A stretch of 64,000 bases of DNA, taken from Tamarix chinensis (Eukaryota; Streptophyta; Magnoliopsida; Caryophyllales; Tamaricaceae). The stretch covers positions 67,001-131,000 of the forward strand of contig CM060171.1 of the NCBI GenBank assembly GCA_030549775.1. The letters are read 5' to 3'. Below, one piece after another: positions 47,040 through 59,909 of the stretch; positions within the stretch are counted from its first letter, which is position 1; every line of letters begins with the position of its first letter. The notes below the pieces were generated by a model. The model was not told the origin of the DNA and did not search any database. It saw only the letters and a list, made by a program, of their open reading frames with translations. Position numbers and translations under genes: made by a program.

Positions 47040-48340
47040 GTGTAATAAAAGGGTAAAATGGTAATTTTATAAGTAGAAGGGTATTATGGTAAATTTGGAA
47101 GAGAATGGCAGAATAGTAATTTATAAGCAAGGGGTAAAATGGTAATTTTAGAAGTGAAGGGTAAAATGGTAAATTGTAAGTAAAAGGGTATTATGGTAAT
47201 TTTTAGAAGTGAAGGGAAAAATGGTAATTATGATAAGGGAGAAGGGTAAAATGATAATTTAATAAAGAGAAGGGTAAAATGGTAATTTGGTGTAAAGGAA
47301 GGGTAAAATGATAATTTAATAAAAGAGGGGGGTAAAAAGATAATTTAATAAAAGAGAAGGGTAATTTGGTAATTATGAAAATGGAGAAAGGCAATTTGAT
47401 AATTTAACCAATTAAAAGGTAATTTGGTAATTATGATAATAGAGAAGGGTAATTTGGTAATTATGATGATAGAGAAGAGTAATTTGGTAAATATGATAAC
47501 AGAGAAGGGTAATTGGTAATTATGATAATAGAGAAGGATAATTTGGTAATTATGATGATAGAGAAGAGTAATTTGGCAAATATGATAACAGAGAAGGGTA
47601 ATTGGTAATTATGATAATAGAGAAGGATAATTTGGTAATTATGATGATAGAGAAGAGTAATTTGGCAAATATGATAACAGAGAAGGGTAATTGGATAATT
47701 ATAATAATAGAGAAGGGTAATTTGGTAAATATGATAATGGAGAAGGGCAATATGGTAATTTAACCAACTAAAGGGTAAATTGGTAAGTATGATAACGAAG
47801 GAGGGTAATTTGGTAATTATGAAAATGAAGAAGGGCAATTTGGTAATTTAATCAACTAAAGGGCAAATTGGTAATTATGATAACAAAAAAGGGTAATTTG
47901 GCAATTATGAAAATGGAGAAGGGTAATTTGGTCATTATGAAAATGGAGGAGGGTAATTTGGTAATTAAATCAACTAAAGGGTAGGTTGGTAATTATGATA
48001 ACGAAGAAGGGTAATTTGGTAATTATGATAATGGAGAGGAGCAACTTGGTAATTATGATAATGAAGAAGGGTAATTTGGTAATTTGACCAACAAAAGGGC
48101 AATTTGGCAATTATAACAAAGGAGAATGACAAAATGGTAATCTAACCAACCAAATAGAAATATGATAAGCGTAACGACTATGATAGGTGATTGGTAACCT
48201 AATAAGTATGGGAGATAACTTGGTAACCTAAACCGAGTAAGGGGTAATTTGGTAATTGTGCAACATGAAGGGTAAGATGGTAAATTGGTAAGTAAGGAAG
48301 GGGTAACTTAATAATTACACGAGTAAGGGGTAAATCAGTA
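47040..48340. repeat. GGTAAT minisatellite with an 89-bp higher-order repeat
   Basis: Units of about 30 bp (GGTAATTATGATAATGGAG, GAAGGGTAATTT). Between 47464 and about 47730 three near-identical units start TGATGATAGAGAAGAG at 47464, 47553 and 47642, exactly 89 bases apart, each made of three 30-bp units. This marks a local recent amplification in an otherwise degenerate array. Confidence 0.88.
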
Positions 48341-49814
48341 ATTCGTATCTAATATGTTGATGGGATAACAGGGTTCGTAATAAAACTCAAGTAATACTGA
48401 ATAATAAGATAATAGTATTTAGCGAGTATCACGAGAACGAATCATAAATCAGAATTAGATGAGGTTATGATGACCTTAATGATTCCTCTATGTTATCTTG
48501 GATAATTGTTTGAATAAGAAATACTTAATGATATCAGAACGATCGAAAGTTAATAAACATTTGATTGTTGTGCTTTTCGTGATCGTCTTAATTAAGATAC
48601 TAATACTTAAAGTGAAAGACCTCGAGATGGGGAATGGTGGCTTTTTAGGGGTCAATACCCTAAAGACGTGGTTTACCCCACAATTATTCTGGTATTTGTC
48701 GGTGTGCCTTTGTGTCCCAGCCAGACCCTATATTTTACTCTATCTAGCTCTACGGACCTATTTAGGGGGTATGAATACTTATGGATTAGGTGTCCTTGTT
48801 GGTAGGGTACTAGGTAGCTTTATGCACCAGTACGACCAGGGTACCTTTGCATCATTGGGTTGATGGTTGAAGGGTGCTGAGTAGCTTGTATGCACCAGTA
48901 CGACCGACGTAACTTTGTGTCCCGGGATCTTGATATCCCGTCTGAGGCTAATAAATGGAATTGTTGTGCTGATTAAAAAATAAAAAACGCTAATCATGAA
49001 AGTGAAAGATTAATGAGTCGGTGTAACACCCCCAAAATTCACTACTGAAAAATTTCATTAATTAAAAGGGAATTAGCGGAAGCAAATTAATAAACCGTGA
49101 ACTTTGGGGATATTACTGCCACACTTAGTACCAGACCGGTTCACTCCTACCGTTCCAGTACCAAGTGCTAAGGCTAAAAAGGTAAAGTGCAATTTTTACG
49201 AGAAACTTAAGCATATATAAATCAGAGAAGTGCAGTAAATAATTTATGAGAGTAAAATCCAACAACGGTGTTACAAAATAACAAATACATTGAAGTTAAA
49301 AGAGACAAATTAAAACCCTAGAATTTACCAGATAGTACCTTATGCTCTTTCCCGAGAGCCCACTTGAATAACACCTGAATACGACCTGCAAGGGGTACTG
49401 CCCATTGAATAGGCAGGGGCCCACAAAGGGAACCCTTCAATACTACGATACTGAGTAACCCTTTAAAAACGCACTTAAAAACAGGCACGCAATGTAACAC
49501 ATGAAATACTACTGCATTCGTACATAACCATAGGTGTAAACATGATATTCGAATCCATTTATTCACACATCCAACAATTCGATCAAATATTAATAGCGTA
49601 TACGTAACATTCACTTTGGTATATTCGCTTACTTAACAATTTAATCAAATATCAATAGGCCATAATGAGTGATCGATACTTTTTCGGGCCTTGAGGCCAT
49701 TAGTCCATCATTAATCAATCATCTCAATAATTAGTATTTTTCCATAATTTATTTACATCCAAATCAAATTTATTGAGCTCGGGACCCCCGCTATTCTGGC
49801 CGGTGGATCGGAAT

Positions 49815-49815
<1 letters not shown>

Positions 49816-49854
<39 letters not shown>
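49816..49854. repeat. TA microsatellite in the inner LTR
   Basis: Pure TA run of about 39 bases. Confidence 0.9.
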
Positions 49855-49856
<2 letters not shown>

Positions 49857-50609
49857 TCCAGGGTAAAACATCCTAGGCCGCTATTATATCCGGTGGATCG
49901 GTACTCGTAAACATAATTCAACTGGGCCCGGCTCATTAATCTTTCACTTTAATAATTAGTATTTTTCCTTTTTAATTAGTACAACAATTCCATTTATTTT
50001 TCCTCGATAGGGAGATCAAGATCCCGGGACACAAAGGTACACTGGTCGCACTGGTGCATAAAAGCTACTCAATACCCTTCAACTATCAACCCAGGGACGC
50101 AAAGGTACCCTGGTCATACTGGTGCATAAAGCTAACTCAGTACCCTACTGACAAGGACACCTAATCCTTAAGTATGCATACCCCCTAACTAAGTCCGTAG
50201 AGCTAGATAGAGTAGATATAGGGCCTGGCTGGGGCACAAAGGCACTCTAGCAAATACCAAATAATCGTGGGCTAAACCACGTCTTTAGGGTAGCAACCCC
50301 TAAAGAGCCACCATTCCCGATCTCGAAGTCTTTCACTTTAAGTATTAGTATCTTAATTAATGGTGATCACAAAAGCACAACAATCAGATAATTATCCAAT
50401 TTTAATCGTTCAGATATTATCAGAAATTTCTTATTCAGATGGTCGTCCAAGGTAACACGAAAGAATCATTAAGGCTATCCTCAACTCATCTAATTCCGAA
50501 TTAGAATTTGTTCTCGTGATTCTTACTAATCATCAAATACTCCTATCTCGCTAATCAGCGTTATTTGAGTCATATCACAAATTCCACAATCACAATGACA
50601 TATTAGATA

Positions 50610-51780
50610 CAAACTACTCATTTACCCCTACTTATAAAATTATTAAGTCGTCCCTTCCTTACTTGACAAATTACCATATTACCCTCCTTGTTACAAAATT
50701 ACCAAGTTACCCCTTATTCGATTTAGGTTACCAAGTTATTACTCATACTTATTAGGTCACTATTCTCCCTTAATAATTATTACACTTAATATACTTTCCA
50801 TCTAGTTGGTTAGATTACCATTTTGCCCTTTTTCCTTTATTATAATTAATAAATTATCCTTAAGTTGGTCAAATTACCAAATTAACCCTTTATTTAGTTA
50901 ATTACCCAATTACCGTCCTCTATTATCAATTACCAACTACCTTTCTCCATTATCAAAATTACCAAATTACCCCTGGTCATTTAAATTACCAAATTACCCT
51001 TTTATATGATCATAATTACCAAACTACCCTTCTCCATCATCAAATTTACCAAATTACCCCTTGGTCATTTAAATTACCAAATTGCCCTTCTTAATTGTCA
51101 TGATTACCAAAATACCCTACTCCATTATTAAAATTACCAAAATACCCTCTAGTCGATTAAATTACCAATTTACCCCTCACATTTATCATATTTACCATTT
51201 TACCCTTCTCCATTATTAAATTATCAAACTACCTTTTAGTTATTTAAATCATTATTTTACCCTTCTCAATTATTATAATTACCAATTTACTCCTTTTCAA
51301 TTTCCACTTTTACCCCTTTGATTTACAAAATTACCGTTTTACCCCTTTACCTTCAAATTTACCATTTTACCCCTTAACTCCCAAAAATTACCACATCGCC
51401 CTTTTACTTATAAAATTTCCATTTATCCTTAATTATGAAATTACTATCTTACCTCTTTTAATTTCCAAATTACCATTCTACCCATTAATCACAAAATTAC
51501 TATTTTACCCTTTAATTATAAAATTACAAATTTACCATTTTATTACAAAATTACTAGATTGCCCTTTTATTACAAAATTACCAAATTGCCCTTTTATTAA
51601 CAATTACCAAATTACCCTTTTATTACAAAATTACTATTTTACCCTCAATGACCAATTTATCCCTTACTTCCAAAATTACCATTTTATCCTTTTATTAACA
51701 AATTTACTATTTTTCTCTTGCCTCCAAAATTACCACAATACCTCTTTTTACTAAAATTTACCATTACACCCCTTAGCACA
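50610..51780. repeat. GGTAAT minisatellite, inverted copy
   Basis: Reads ATTACCAAATTACCC and ACCATTTTACCC on the + strand, the reverse complement of the arrays at 2750 and 47040. Confidence 0.88.
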
Positions 51781-54012
51781 CCACTTATATTAAATTATTA
51801 TTATTACTACATAAAATATTAATATTAATGCATCATCCACAACTTTTATAGTTAATACAATACTCATTAACACTCATATATATATTAGGTCATATTCTTG
51901 TACAATGTACATTAATAAAATCCCCTAAGGCTCACAAAATATTAAACATGTATTAAATATTACAATAGCATAAAACAGTATGGATAATACTTAACATTTT
52001 CCTTAACAACCAAATTATTACCTTAAATATTATTTCCATACATATCATATAACCTATCATGCTTCCTTTTATCAACCAACACAATAACCACATATAATAT
52101 ACTAAACAACATATATCAAGCATAATATACATTAAAAATGTCTAATGTGCTAACATATGTTAATCCACGCATTTAAGTATAATTTAATGATTACCTCGAT
52201 TCCCACAAAACAAACCTTACCGGTACCCCGGTTAAAGGTCCAAACTTAGATTATCAAAACCAATACCTAAAAATAATACCAAGACTTATTACGTTAGAAA
52301 TAATAAAATCAAAGTACAAAACTTTATAACACTTAATTAATCAAATAATTAAATTAAAATATTATTATACCTCAAAAATTTTACCCAAATAAATTAACAA
52401 AGGAAGCAGCTCATACCGCTCATGCAGCATGAGCTGCATGCAAGGAAAGTTGGAAGAGGGGGCTCGAAGGTGGTAAAAGCGGGAGAAATAGGCATTTTCA
52501 TGTTGGTAGTTTGGGGCTAAGAAAGGAGGGAGTTGGGGGAGGATTTAGGGCAAGGGAATGGAGCAGAGGTGGAGAGGGGGTTTAAGTGGTGGTCGGGGAA
52601 GGGTTAACGGCGGCTAAGGGTGGCAGAGGTGGCGGCAGCGAAGCTGCGAAGGTGGCGGCCGAGGAGGGAGGTCGAGATGGGGCTGGCGAGGAAGGAAAAG
52701 AGAGGGGAAAACAAGGGTCTGCAGGTGGTTTCTTCGGCCAAAGGAGCATTAGGGTGGTAGAGGGGGTTGCAGGGAGTAATACCGTGGCTCAGGTGGCGGC
52801 GGAAATGGTGGGACGGTGGCGGAATGCGGCGGTGCAGGGCAGTTGCCGAGAAGGGGTGTAAAGAAGAGAAAAAGAGGAGAGGAGGAATAATGGGGCTGCG
52901 GGGTGGCTTGATGGGGGATGTGATGGCTCGAGGGTGAGGTAGAGGGTGGTAGGAGGTGGTATAGGTGGTGGTTAAGGCGGAGGTAGCGGCAGAGCTGGGC
53001 GGCTAAGTTAAAACAGAGAGGGTGAGGGAAGGAGAATAAAGGAAAGAAAAGAGAGAGTTGGGGAGCATGGAGAGGCTCGGAAAAAAATGCAGAACGGGCA
53101 GGGAAGGAGGAAGAAATAGAAGAGGAAGAGAAGGGAAGGGATAGGGGGCTCGAGGGGTGGCTGTAGGTTGGTAGGGAAATGATGGTTGCAAGGAGAGGGA
53201 GAAGGAATGGTGATGGTAGGGAGTGGGGAAGGGAGAATGGGGTCGGTATGGGGCAAGGAATGGCGGGAGAGAGAGAGAGAGAGTTAGGGAGGTCAATGGG
53301 GGAGAGGGAGTTGTAGGGAGTGGCGATGGTCGAAAATCTCACCGGTGAAAGAAAGAAGAAGAGAGAAGAGTCGGGGTGGCTGGGGTGCTGAGCGACGGGC
53401 GGCCGAAGGGGGAAAGAAACTGGCCGGCCTGGTCGGGAGAGAAAGGAAAGAAAAGAAAGGGGCGGCCGGCTCACGCACAGGAAGAAGAAGAAGGAGCCCG
53501 GCCAGGGAAAGGAAAAAGGAAAGGAGGGAGGAGGGGGCGGCCAGGCTCGACGCATGAGAAGTAGATGGGCTAGGCCCAAGCGCAGGGGAAGAAAAGGGCA
53601 GGCCAGGCCAGCGGCGACCCAAAGAAGGAAAAGAAATAGAAAGAAAAGGGGAAAAGAAGGAAAAAGGGAAAAGGGAAAAAGGAAAAATGTTTTAATTAAA
53701 ATAATTTAATTTATAAATAATAAAGTAAAATATTTTTGGGTAATAAATTTATTTAATAATTTAATTAAAATATAAGGGTTTAAAATGATAATTTAAGTAA
53801 AATAAGGGTTTGAAAATTATTTAAAAATGGTATGATAAATTAACAAAAATATTTATTTTAATCTATTAAATATTTATACCCAATTTTATATACTCAAAAT
53901 CCATAAAATAATTAAACTAAATAGATTTAAAGGCTAATTTGTTCCAAATAAAATTTATTTATTAAAATATAGGCTTTTAAAAATTTGGGGGATTACAACT
54001 AGGCCAGTTGAA

Positions 54013-54420
54013 TTATGATATTGAGTACCGGTCCACCGGATATAATAGTAACCCAGGAACGTTTTGCCCTAGATGATGTCTATGAGTACCGATCCACCGG
54101 GTATAATAATGGCCCAAGAGCGTGTTACCCTGGATGATGTATATATGTATTCCGATCCACCGGCTATAATAGTGGGGGTCCTGAGCTCAATAAAACCAAC
54201 CATGATGTGAATAAATTATGGAAAAATACTAAACACTTATAGTGGAACACTATGTGAAGTCGGAGCTAGACCGGTCCACCGACGAATAATAGTGGCCAGC
54301 AGCGTTTTGCCCTGCATGTCTGGTCCACCGGGGAATAATAGTGGCCAGGAGCTTTTTGCTCTGTATGACCGGTCCACTAGCTATAATAGTAGGGTTTCCG
54401 CACTCACATGGATATATATA
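54013..54420. repeat. Tandem CCACCGG-TATAATAGTG repeats in the outer LTR
   Basis: Six CCACCGG/CCACTAG-type units, about 55-65 bp apart, each with TATAATAGT or AATAATAGT. Ends at a TA microsatellite (54414-54432). Homologous to 4095-4320. Confidence 0.8.
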
Positions 54421-55087
54421 TATATATATATAACTTGTGAGATGATTGAATAATGATGGATTAATGGCTTAAGGCCCAGAAGTATTGATTATACGTTATG
54501 ACCTATTAATATCTGATTGACTTGTTAAGTATGCGAATGTATGGATGTGAATATTATGTATACACCTATCATTATGTATGAATATAGTATTGTATCATGT
54601 GTTACATTGTGGGCTTAATTTTAAGTGTATTTTTAAAGGGTTACTTAGTACCATAGTATTGAAGGATTCCATTCGTGGGGCCCCTGCCTATTCAATGGAT
54701 AGTGTCCCTTACAGGTCCTTGTTCAGGAGTTAATCAAGTGGGCAACGGGAAATACCGTAAGGAAGTTATCCGAACTTTTAGGGTTTCCCTCTTTCTCTCT
54801 TACTCCCTAATTTGAATGTATTTTTTGATCTTATAACCACCATTGGTGGATTTTATTCTTGTAAATGGTTTATTGTGCTACTCTAATTTTTAATATGGTT
54901 TGAATTTCTAGCAATTGGTATTTTATTTTCTAACCTTAGCACTTGGTACTGGAAAGGTATGAGTGAACCGTTCTGGTACTAAGTGTGGCGGTAATATCCC
55001 CAGAATTCACAAGTCTTGTTATTTTGCTTCCACTAAATCTTTTAATAAAACAAAAATTTTCAGTAGTGAATTTTGGGGGTGTTACAC

Positions 55088-56418
55088 AGTTAATCTCTAT
55101 GTGTTTTTTCCTTTCATGAAAGGTTAGATTTTGAGCTATTTTGATGGTAGATTGATTGTCATAATACAAGTAAATTGGGAGAGATATAGTGTGATGAAAA
55201 TCGGTGAGGAGATATTACAGCCATTGAACTTCACTTGCGGTATTTGTGAGGGCTCTATACTCAACTTCAGAAGAACTTCGTGAAATTGTGGGCTTGGACT
55301 TCCAGGAAATCAATGAAGGACCAAGGAATACACAGAAACCAGTTGTGGACTTCCTGGTGTCTATACAATATGCACAATTTGAATCACTGAAGGCGGTGAG
55401 TTTAAGATCATTGTTAGAGGAAAAGGAAATACCTTTCCCTGGACAATCCTTGACATACCTAAGAATGTGAAGTGCTGCATCATAGTTGGATTAATGAGGA
55501 ATAGCAAGGTATTAGCTGAGTTTATGCACTGCAAAACACAAATTTAGCCGAGTGTTGATAAGATAAATGAGCCTCCTATAAATTGTAGGATTAGACAGTA
55601 ATGAGGTAGTAGAAATATCAAGTTTGAAACTAAAAATCATAGGAACCGAGGCGGGTTTGCAGCCCAAAAGACCTGCATCATCCAAGAGCTCCAATGCATA
55701 TTTTCTCTAAGACAATACTATGCCTGATTTAGACCGAGCAACCTCTAGGCCTAAGAAGAATTTGAGAGATCCTAGATCCTTAATGTCGAATTTCTTATCT
55801 AAGAAAGCTTTGACAACCATGATTTCATGCATATTGTTCCCTGATAAGACTATGTTGTCTACATAGACCAAGAGAATAGAAATGAACTTGTCTTGTATCT
55901 TAACAAACATGGAGTAATTAGAGGAAGATTGATGGTAACTCAGAAATAGAAGTGCAGCCGTAAGCTTGGCATTCCACTACCTACTTGATTGCTTCAAGCC
56001 ATAAAGGGATTTTGTAAGTTTGCACACTAAACCTTCTTTAGAGGTTTTGAAGCCGGGTGGGACTGTCATAAAAACATTTTCAACTAAATCACCATGCAAA
56101 AAAGTGGTACTTACATAAAGTTGATGTAAAAACTAATTTTTACCTGCAACCAAAGCAAGGATACCGAACAGCGGTCAATTTGACTATTGGAGAAAAAGTC
56201 TCATTGTAATCAACACCTTCAACTTGTATGTAGTCCTTGGCAACCAAACGAGCCTTATACCTCTCTATACTTCCATCTGTTTTTTTCTTAATCTTATAAA
56301 CCAATTTAAAACCAATAGGCTTCTTACCAAAAGGCAAATCAGTAAGGATCCATGTTTTATTATTCTCCAAGGCCTCAATTTCTTTGTCTGTGGCATCTCT
56401 CCAACAAGAGTGCTTCAC
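55088..56418 (-). pseudogene. Copia reverse transcriptase/RNase H, first part
   Basis: 56418-56140 carries the RT start ([35 protein letters not shown]). 55910-55707 carries the active site, but it reads YVDN, not YVDD (AAC for GAC). 55170-55088 carries the RNase H end (YYDNQSTIKIAQN, FHERKKHIEI), cut by the giant LTR. Confidence 0.8.
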
Positions 56419-56815
56419 AGCTTAAGCATATGTCCGAGGCTCAAGGAACTTTGATAGAGAAAGTAAGTAAGTAGTGTGAGGAGAAGATAAATGGTGAAAA
56501 GAGGTAAAATTAGTAAGAGGATAAGCTTTACCTGAAGTATGACGTGCACTGCCGAGAGAATTAAGTACATTACATTTGTAATCATTAAGATATTTGGGAG
56601 TAGTTTTGGGTCTAGTGGAAAATCTGGTGGGAAGAGGAGATGCAAAAACCATAAGATTGGCAGAAACAATAGGAACTACGGCTGGTACTACAGAATGAAC
56701 AAGTGTATTAGCTGAAACAAAAAAGGAAGGAGAAGAATTGGAAGAGACAGATATAGAGTTATCATCAGTGGTGGATAATATTGTAGGGGGTGCCTCTGTA
56801 CTAGAATAATTGGTG

Positions 56816-58286
56816 TCAATAACAAGCAGATTGGGTGGAAAAGATAATCAACCGAAAGGGAGGATGTGGTGTCATGATAAGGGACAATAGTCTTATAGAA
56901 AAGAACATGTCTAGACACAAAAGGGCTCTATTATGCAAATCAAAGAGTAAAAAACCCTTGGTACCAAAAGAATGACCAAGATATATGCATTTCTTAGCTC
57001 TAGGTTGAAGCTTGGTTCTACGAGCTTGAAGAGTGGAAGCAAAACATAGTGTGCCAAAGAATCTAAGAATACGTAAGTCAGGATGAGCATTATAGACATG
57101 AAAATGAGGAGAATGATTGTTTAAAAGTGGAGTAGGTAACATATTAAGAATGTGGATAGCACGTGTGATAGAGAAGGACCAAAAACATAATGGTAAATGA
57201 GATTGAACCATTAATGATCGAGCAATATTAAGGATGTGTTGATGCTTTCTTTCAGCCATACCATTTTGTGGAGGTGTCTCAACACATGAAGTTTGGTGAA
57301 TGATGCCTTTGGTTTTAAAAAATAAAAGCATGGCAAACTCAAGACCATTATCACTCCTAATGATTTTAATTACTTTATGAAATTGAGTTTCACTTAAAGC
57401 AATAAAATCAATAAGATGTTGTCAAGTTTCGACTTTGTTTTTCATGAGTCTAAGCCAAGTGTATTTAGATTTCTCATCAACTATGGTAAGAAAGCATTTG
57501 TGACCTTGAATAGAAGGAGTTGCATAAGGTCCCCTTATGTCAATATGTATTCAATCAATGTTGTGCTAGATGTAAAGGGTAAATATCTTTGTTAAGACAA
57601 ATGACAAGTGTCACATGGTTTATTGATGGAAGCGGGAATATTACAATGAAGCTGCTGCAAAAGTTTGTAATATAAAGAAGAAGGATGACCTAGTTATAAT
57701 GCCATACATCATGAATGTAAATATGACTAGTGTTGGTATTTACATTGTGTAATTGAGAAATTGACTCAGAATGAAAATGTGTAGGAAGAATCAAATAGCA
57801 GAGACCTTTAAATTCCTTAGCAGTACCAATCATCTTTAGGCATGTATTCATCTACATAAATTATAGATTATGTGTGAATACAGCTTTACAATCAAGAGCT
57901 TTGGTGAGTTTGGACAAAGAAATGATGTTCATAGAAAATTGTTCAACATAAAGAAAATTGTGTAAGATCAAGGATTCGGTTAGAACAATGGTGCCCTTAT
58001 ATAGAGCCACAACTATTTTACCATTAGGCAAATAAACAAGAATTGACTTAATGGAATGAAATGAAGAAAACCAATGTAAGGAGCAAGTAAAATGGTTTAT
58101 AGCCCCTAAATCTAATAGCCAAGGGGCTGTACCTGAATATGATTGAGAGGATATATGATGAGAGCTGACCAAATTAGCAGAGCTCATGTCAGTGGTAGTG
58201 GGTTGTGCATTAGAAATCATAGCAATCAAACTAGTAATTTGATCTTTGGTGAGTCCAGAAAGGGCTTCGGAAAAACATTTGACCAT
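56816..58286 (-). pseudogene. Copia protease/integrase region
   Basis: 58286-57861 carries APWLLDLGAINHFT, the protease active-site region (normally D-S-GA), then GKIV and LYVEQFSMNIISLSK. 57331-56816 holds the end of the integrase core ([17 protein letters not shown]) and [17 protein letters not shown]. The stretch between is broken by stops, including the HHCC region near 57.6 kb. Confidence 0.75.
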
Positions 58287-58987
58287 AATTTTTTAGAGGA
58301 AAATGGATCGGAAAAAGTTGATTAATATTAGCCTTCTTTGATTTCCAACCAGGAGGGAGACCATGCTTGGCAAAACAAGTATCCACAGTGTGGTTGTTTC
58401 TACCATAGTGTGTGCAGTGTCAAGCCTGACCATGCTTAGAGTAACCTCTCCCATGACCTTGAGATGAAGAAGCAAAATGAGAGGAAGATGCAGACTTGAT
58501 AGTGAACGTAGCAGGGGGCAGGAAGGATTGCCAAATTCATGTGTCGTTCTTGTTGTATAATGATGGAGAAAATCTTATCCAGCAAAGGCATAGGATCAAG
58601 CATAAGAATTTGAGACTGAGCTTGATTATAAGGATCATTTAGGCCTTGGAGAAAACACAATACACTGTCAATGTCATGATATTTTTGCATGGTGACCACT
58701 GACTTGCAAGAAACAGAAGGTGAAGAATCGCATGAAGGTATAGGCCTGAAATTACATAGTTCATCGCAAAAAATCTTAATCTTGGTGAAGTAATTCATGA
58801 CTAAGAGATCCCCCTATTTTAGTGAATAAAGATCGCTATGCAGTTGTAGAATTCACACATAGTCACCGTGAGAGAAGCGAAGACGAAGTGCGTTCCATAC
58901 ATCAAAAGCCTGCGTGAGCCAAATTACGCTGGTTGCAATTTCTAGTGTCACAAAATGATTGATCCAATATCTAATAAGGTTATTGCA

Positions 58988-59257
58988 TCATTTATAGTGA
59001 GAAAAATTAGGATTAGAATCACTAGGTTTCAAAATGATGCCATCAATAAATCCTAATTTGTTCTTCATCTTGAGCACCATAGTTATAGCTTGCGCCCATC
59101 CATGGTAATTCAATCCATCGAGAAATGCTCTAACAATCTTGTTCAAAGGATTCTCATTAGAGTATATGAAATATGGATTGGAGAAATCGGGAATAGGAGA
59201 AGTAGTGGAAGTCACCACGATTGAAGAAATAGAAGGTGTTGAATTAGACGAAGCCAT
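58988..59257 (-). pseudogene. Copia gag, N-terminal part
   Basis: MASSNSTPSISSI opens the frame; NYHGWAQAITMVLKMKNKLG with GFIDG is the usual N-terminal gag motif of this Copia group. A stop after NPNFSHYK ends the frame, and similarity resumes in other frames down to about 58300. The zinc-knuckle region at about 58420-58370 reads CTHYGRNNHTVDTC, with Tyr where the second Cys of CxxC should be. Confidence 0.75.
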
Positions 59258-59407
59258 TGATGAATGATAAGGCAAGAATTGTAGAGAGGACGATCAAGAA
59301 GGCGCAAGAACTCAAGAAGGAAAAAAATTCAATGGAGATAAAGCAAAAAAAAAAAGAATGTATGTGAAGTGAGGAGTTCAGCCGAGAGAAATTTGGCTTT
59401 GATACCG

Positions 59408-59547
59408 TGTTAAAGTTATAGAAAATGAACTCTATTATTATTGAATGAGGGATGATTCCCAATTAATACAATAGGTTATACTAGCAGAATTAGTACTAAC
59501 TAACTAGCTTAACTAATGATAAATGAAAAATATTCTAATTTCTAACA
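59408..59547 (-). repeat. 5' LTR of the Copia element
   Basis: TGTTAGAAATTAG to TTTAACA on the - strand, followed by the primer binding site at 59407-59396. Confidence 0.92.
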
Positions 59548-59552
59548 ATTAC

Positions 59553-59909
59553 ATCCAAGCAACGTGAATTCTATATTAGTTCATCTAATCAACTTGAGTC
59601 CTGTAACAATAACCATATGCTCTCAACCTTCCATTCGATAATAAATAATTTTAATTGAAGATTGCATCCTTCATCGTCACCTATAGTTACAATTTTAATA
59701 TTTGAAAGATTAAAAAAGAAAAAGGAAAGAGAAAGGTATGGACAAAATTAGAGCAAGAGAATATAGACAACTTGGATTTGAAAACTAAACAAAATCAAAG
59801 GAACAACAAGGTCTAAAATGCACTATTATGTTGAATTTTTTAATTCAAATTTACATCTAGTTAAAGAAAGTAAAATGTAATATCCTAAATTGAAGAAAGT
59901 GATATAAAG
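59553..59909. other. Short spacer between Copia and gypsy LTR
   Basis: About 360 bases, AT-rich, no gene or repeat recognised. It is part of the sequence into which the Copia element inserted. Confidence 0.5.

Larger units (their letters stand above)
49022..53997 (-). mobile_element. Giant LTR inserted in inverted orientation in the outer LTR
   Basis: On the - strand it starts TGTAATCCCCCAAATTTTTA at 53997 and ends GGGGGTGTTACA at 49022, length 4976. Its parts run in reverse order to the outer copy: terminal segment, 65-bp repeats, CTCGAGAT-like segment, minisatellite (50610-51780), CTCATGC-AGCATGAG near 52418-52432, C-rich block, AT-rich start. Interrupted outer sequence resumes at 53998. 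Flanks GTCGG and ACTAG/CTAGG do not give a clean duplication. No internal genes, so again a solo LTR. The 276-residue Pro/Ser frame at 52749-53579 is the C-rich block. Confidence 0.8.
44416..55086 (+). mobile_element. Giant solo LTR (about 5.3 kb without insertions)
   Basis: Starts TGTAATTTTTCAAATTTTAG at 44416 and ends GGGGGTGTTACA at 55086. CAGTC (44411-44415) and CAGTT (55087-55091) flank it, a 5-bp duplication with one change inside the Copia RNase H reading frame. Removing the inverted LTR (49022-53997) and the MITE leaves about 5.28 kb. Order: AT-rich start, C-rich block (44800-46340), unique AT-rich part, GGTAAT minisatellite (47040-48340), CTCGAGATGG segment, 65-bp repeats (54013-54400), terminal segment. 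No internal retroelement genes, so a solo LTR formed by recombination is the best reading. Confidence 0.8.
44104..59547 (-). mobile_element. Ty1/copia retrotransposon interrupted by nested giant LTRs
   Basis: 140-bp LTRs (44104-44243 and 59408-59547) flanked by a perfect ATTAC duplication (44099-44103 and 59548-59552). The primer binding site (CGGTATCAAAGC on the - strand, 59407-59396) fits initiator-Met tRNA use, and the polypurine tract TTGAGGGGGGA abuts the LTR at 44243. Removing the nested insertion leaves about 4.77 kb, a normal Copia size. I count 10 differences between the LTRs, mostly transitions. Coding is decayed (see parts). It inserted about 0.7 kb upstream of the BRIP-like start codon. 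Confidence 0.93.

Noticed and set aside
47464..47730. CRISPR-like regular repeats
   Set aside because: The units are contiguous and include the supposed spacers; this is a tandem minisatellite in a plant LTR.
52749..53579. 276-residue - strand Pro/Ser/Phe-rich open frame
   Set aside because: It is the C-rich block of the inverted giant LTR. Related blocks elsewhere in the window carry frames in other phases without conserved protein.
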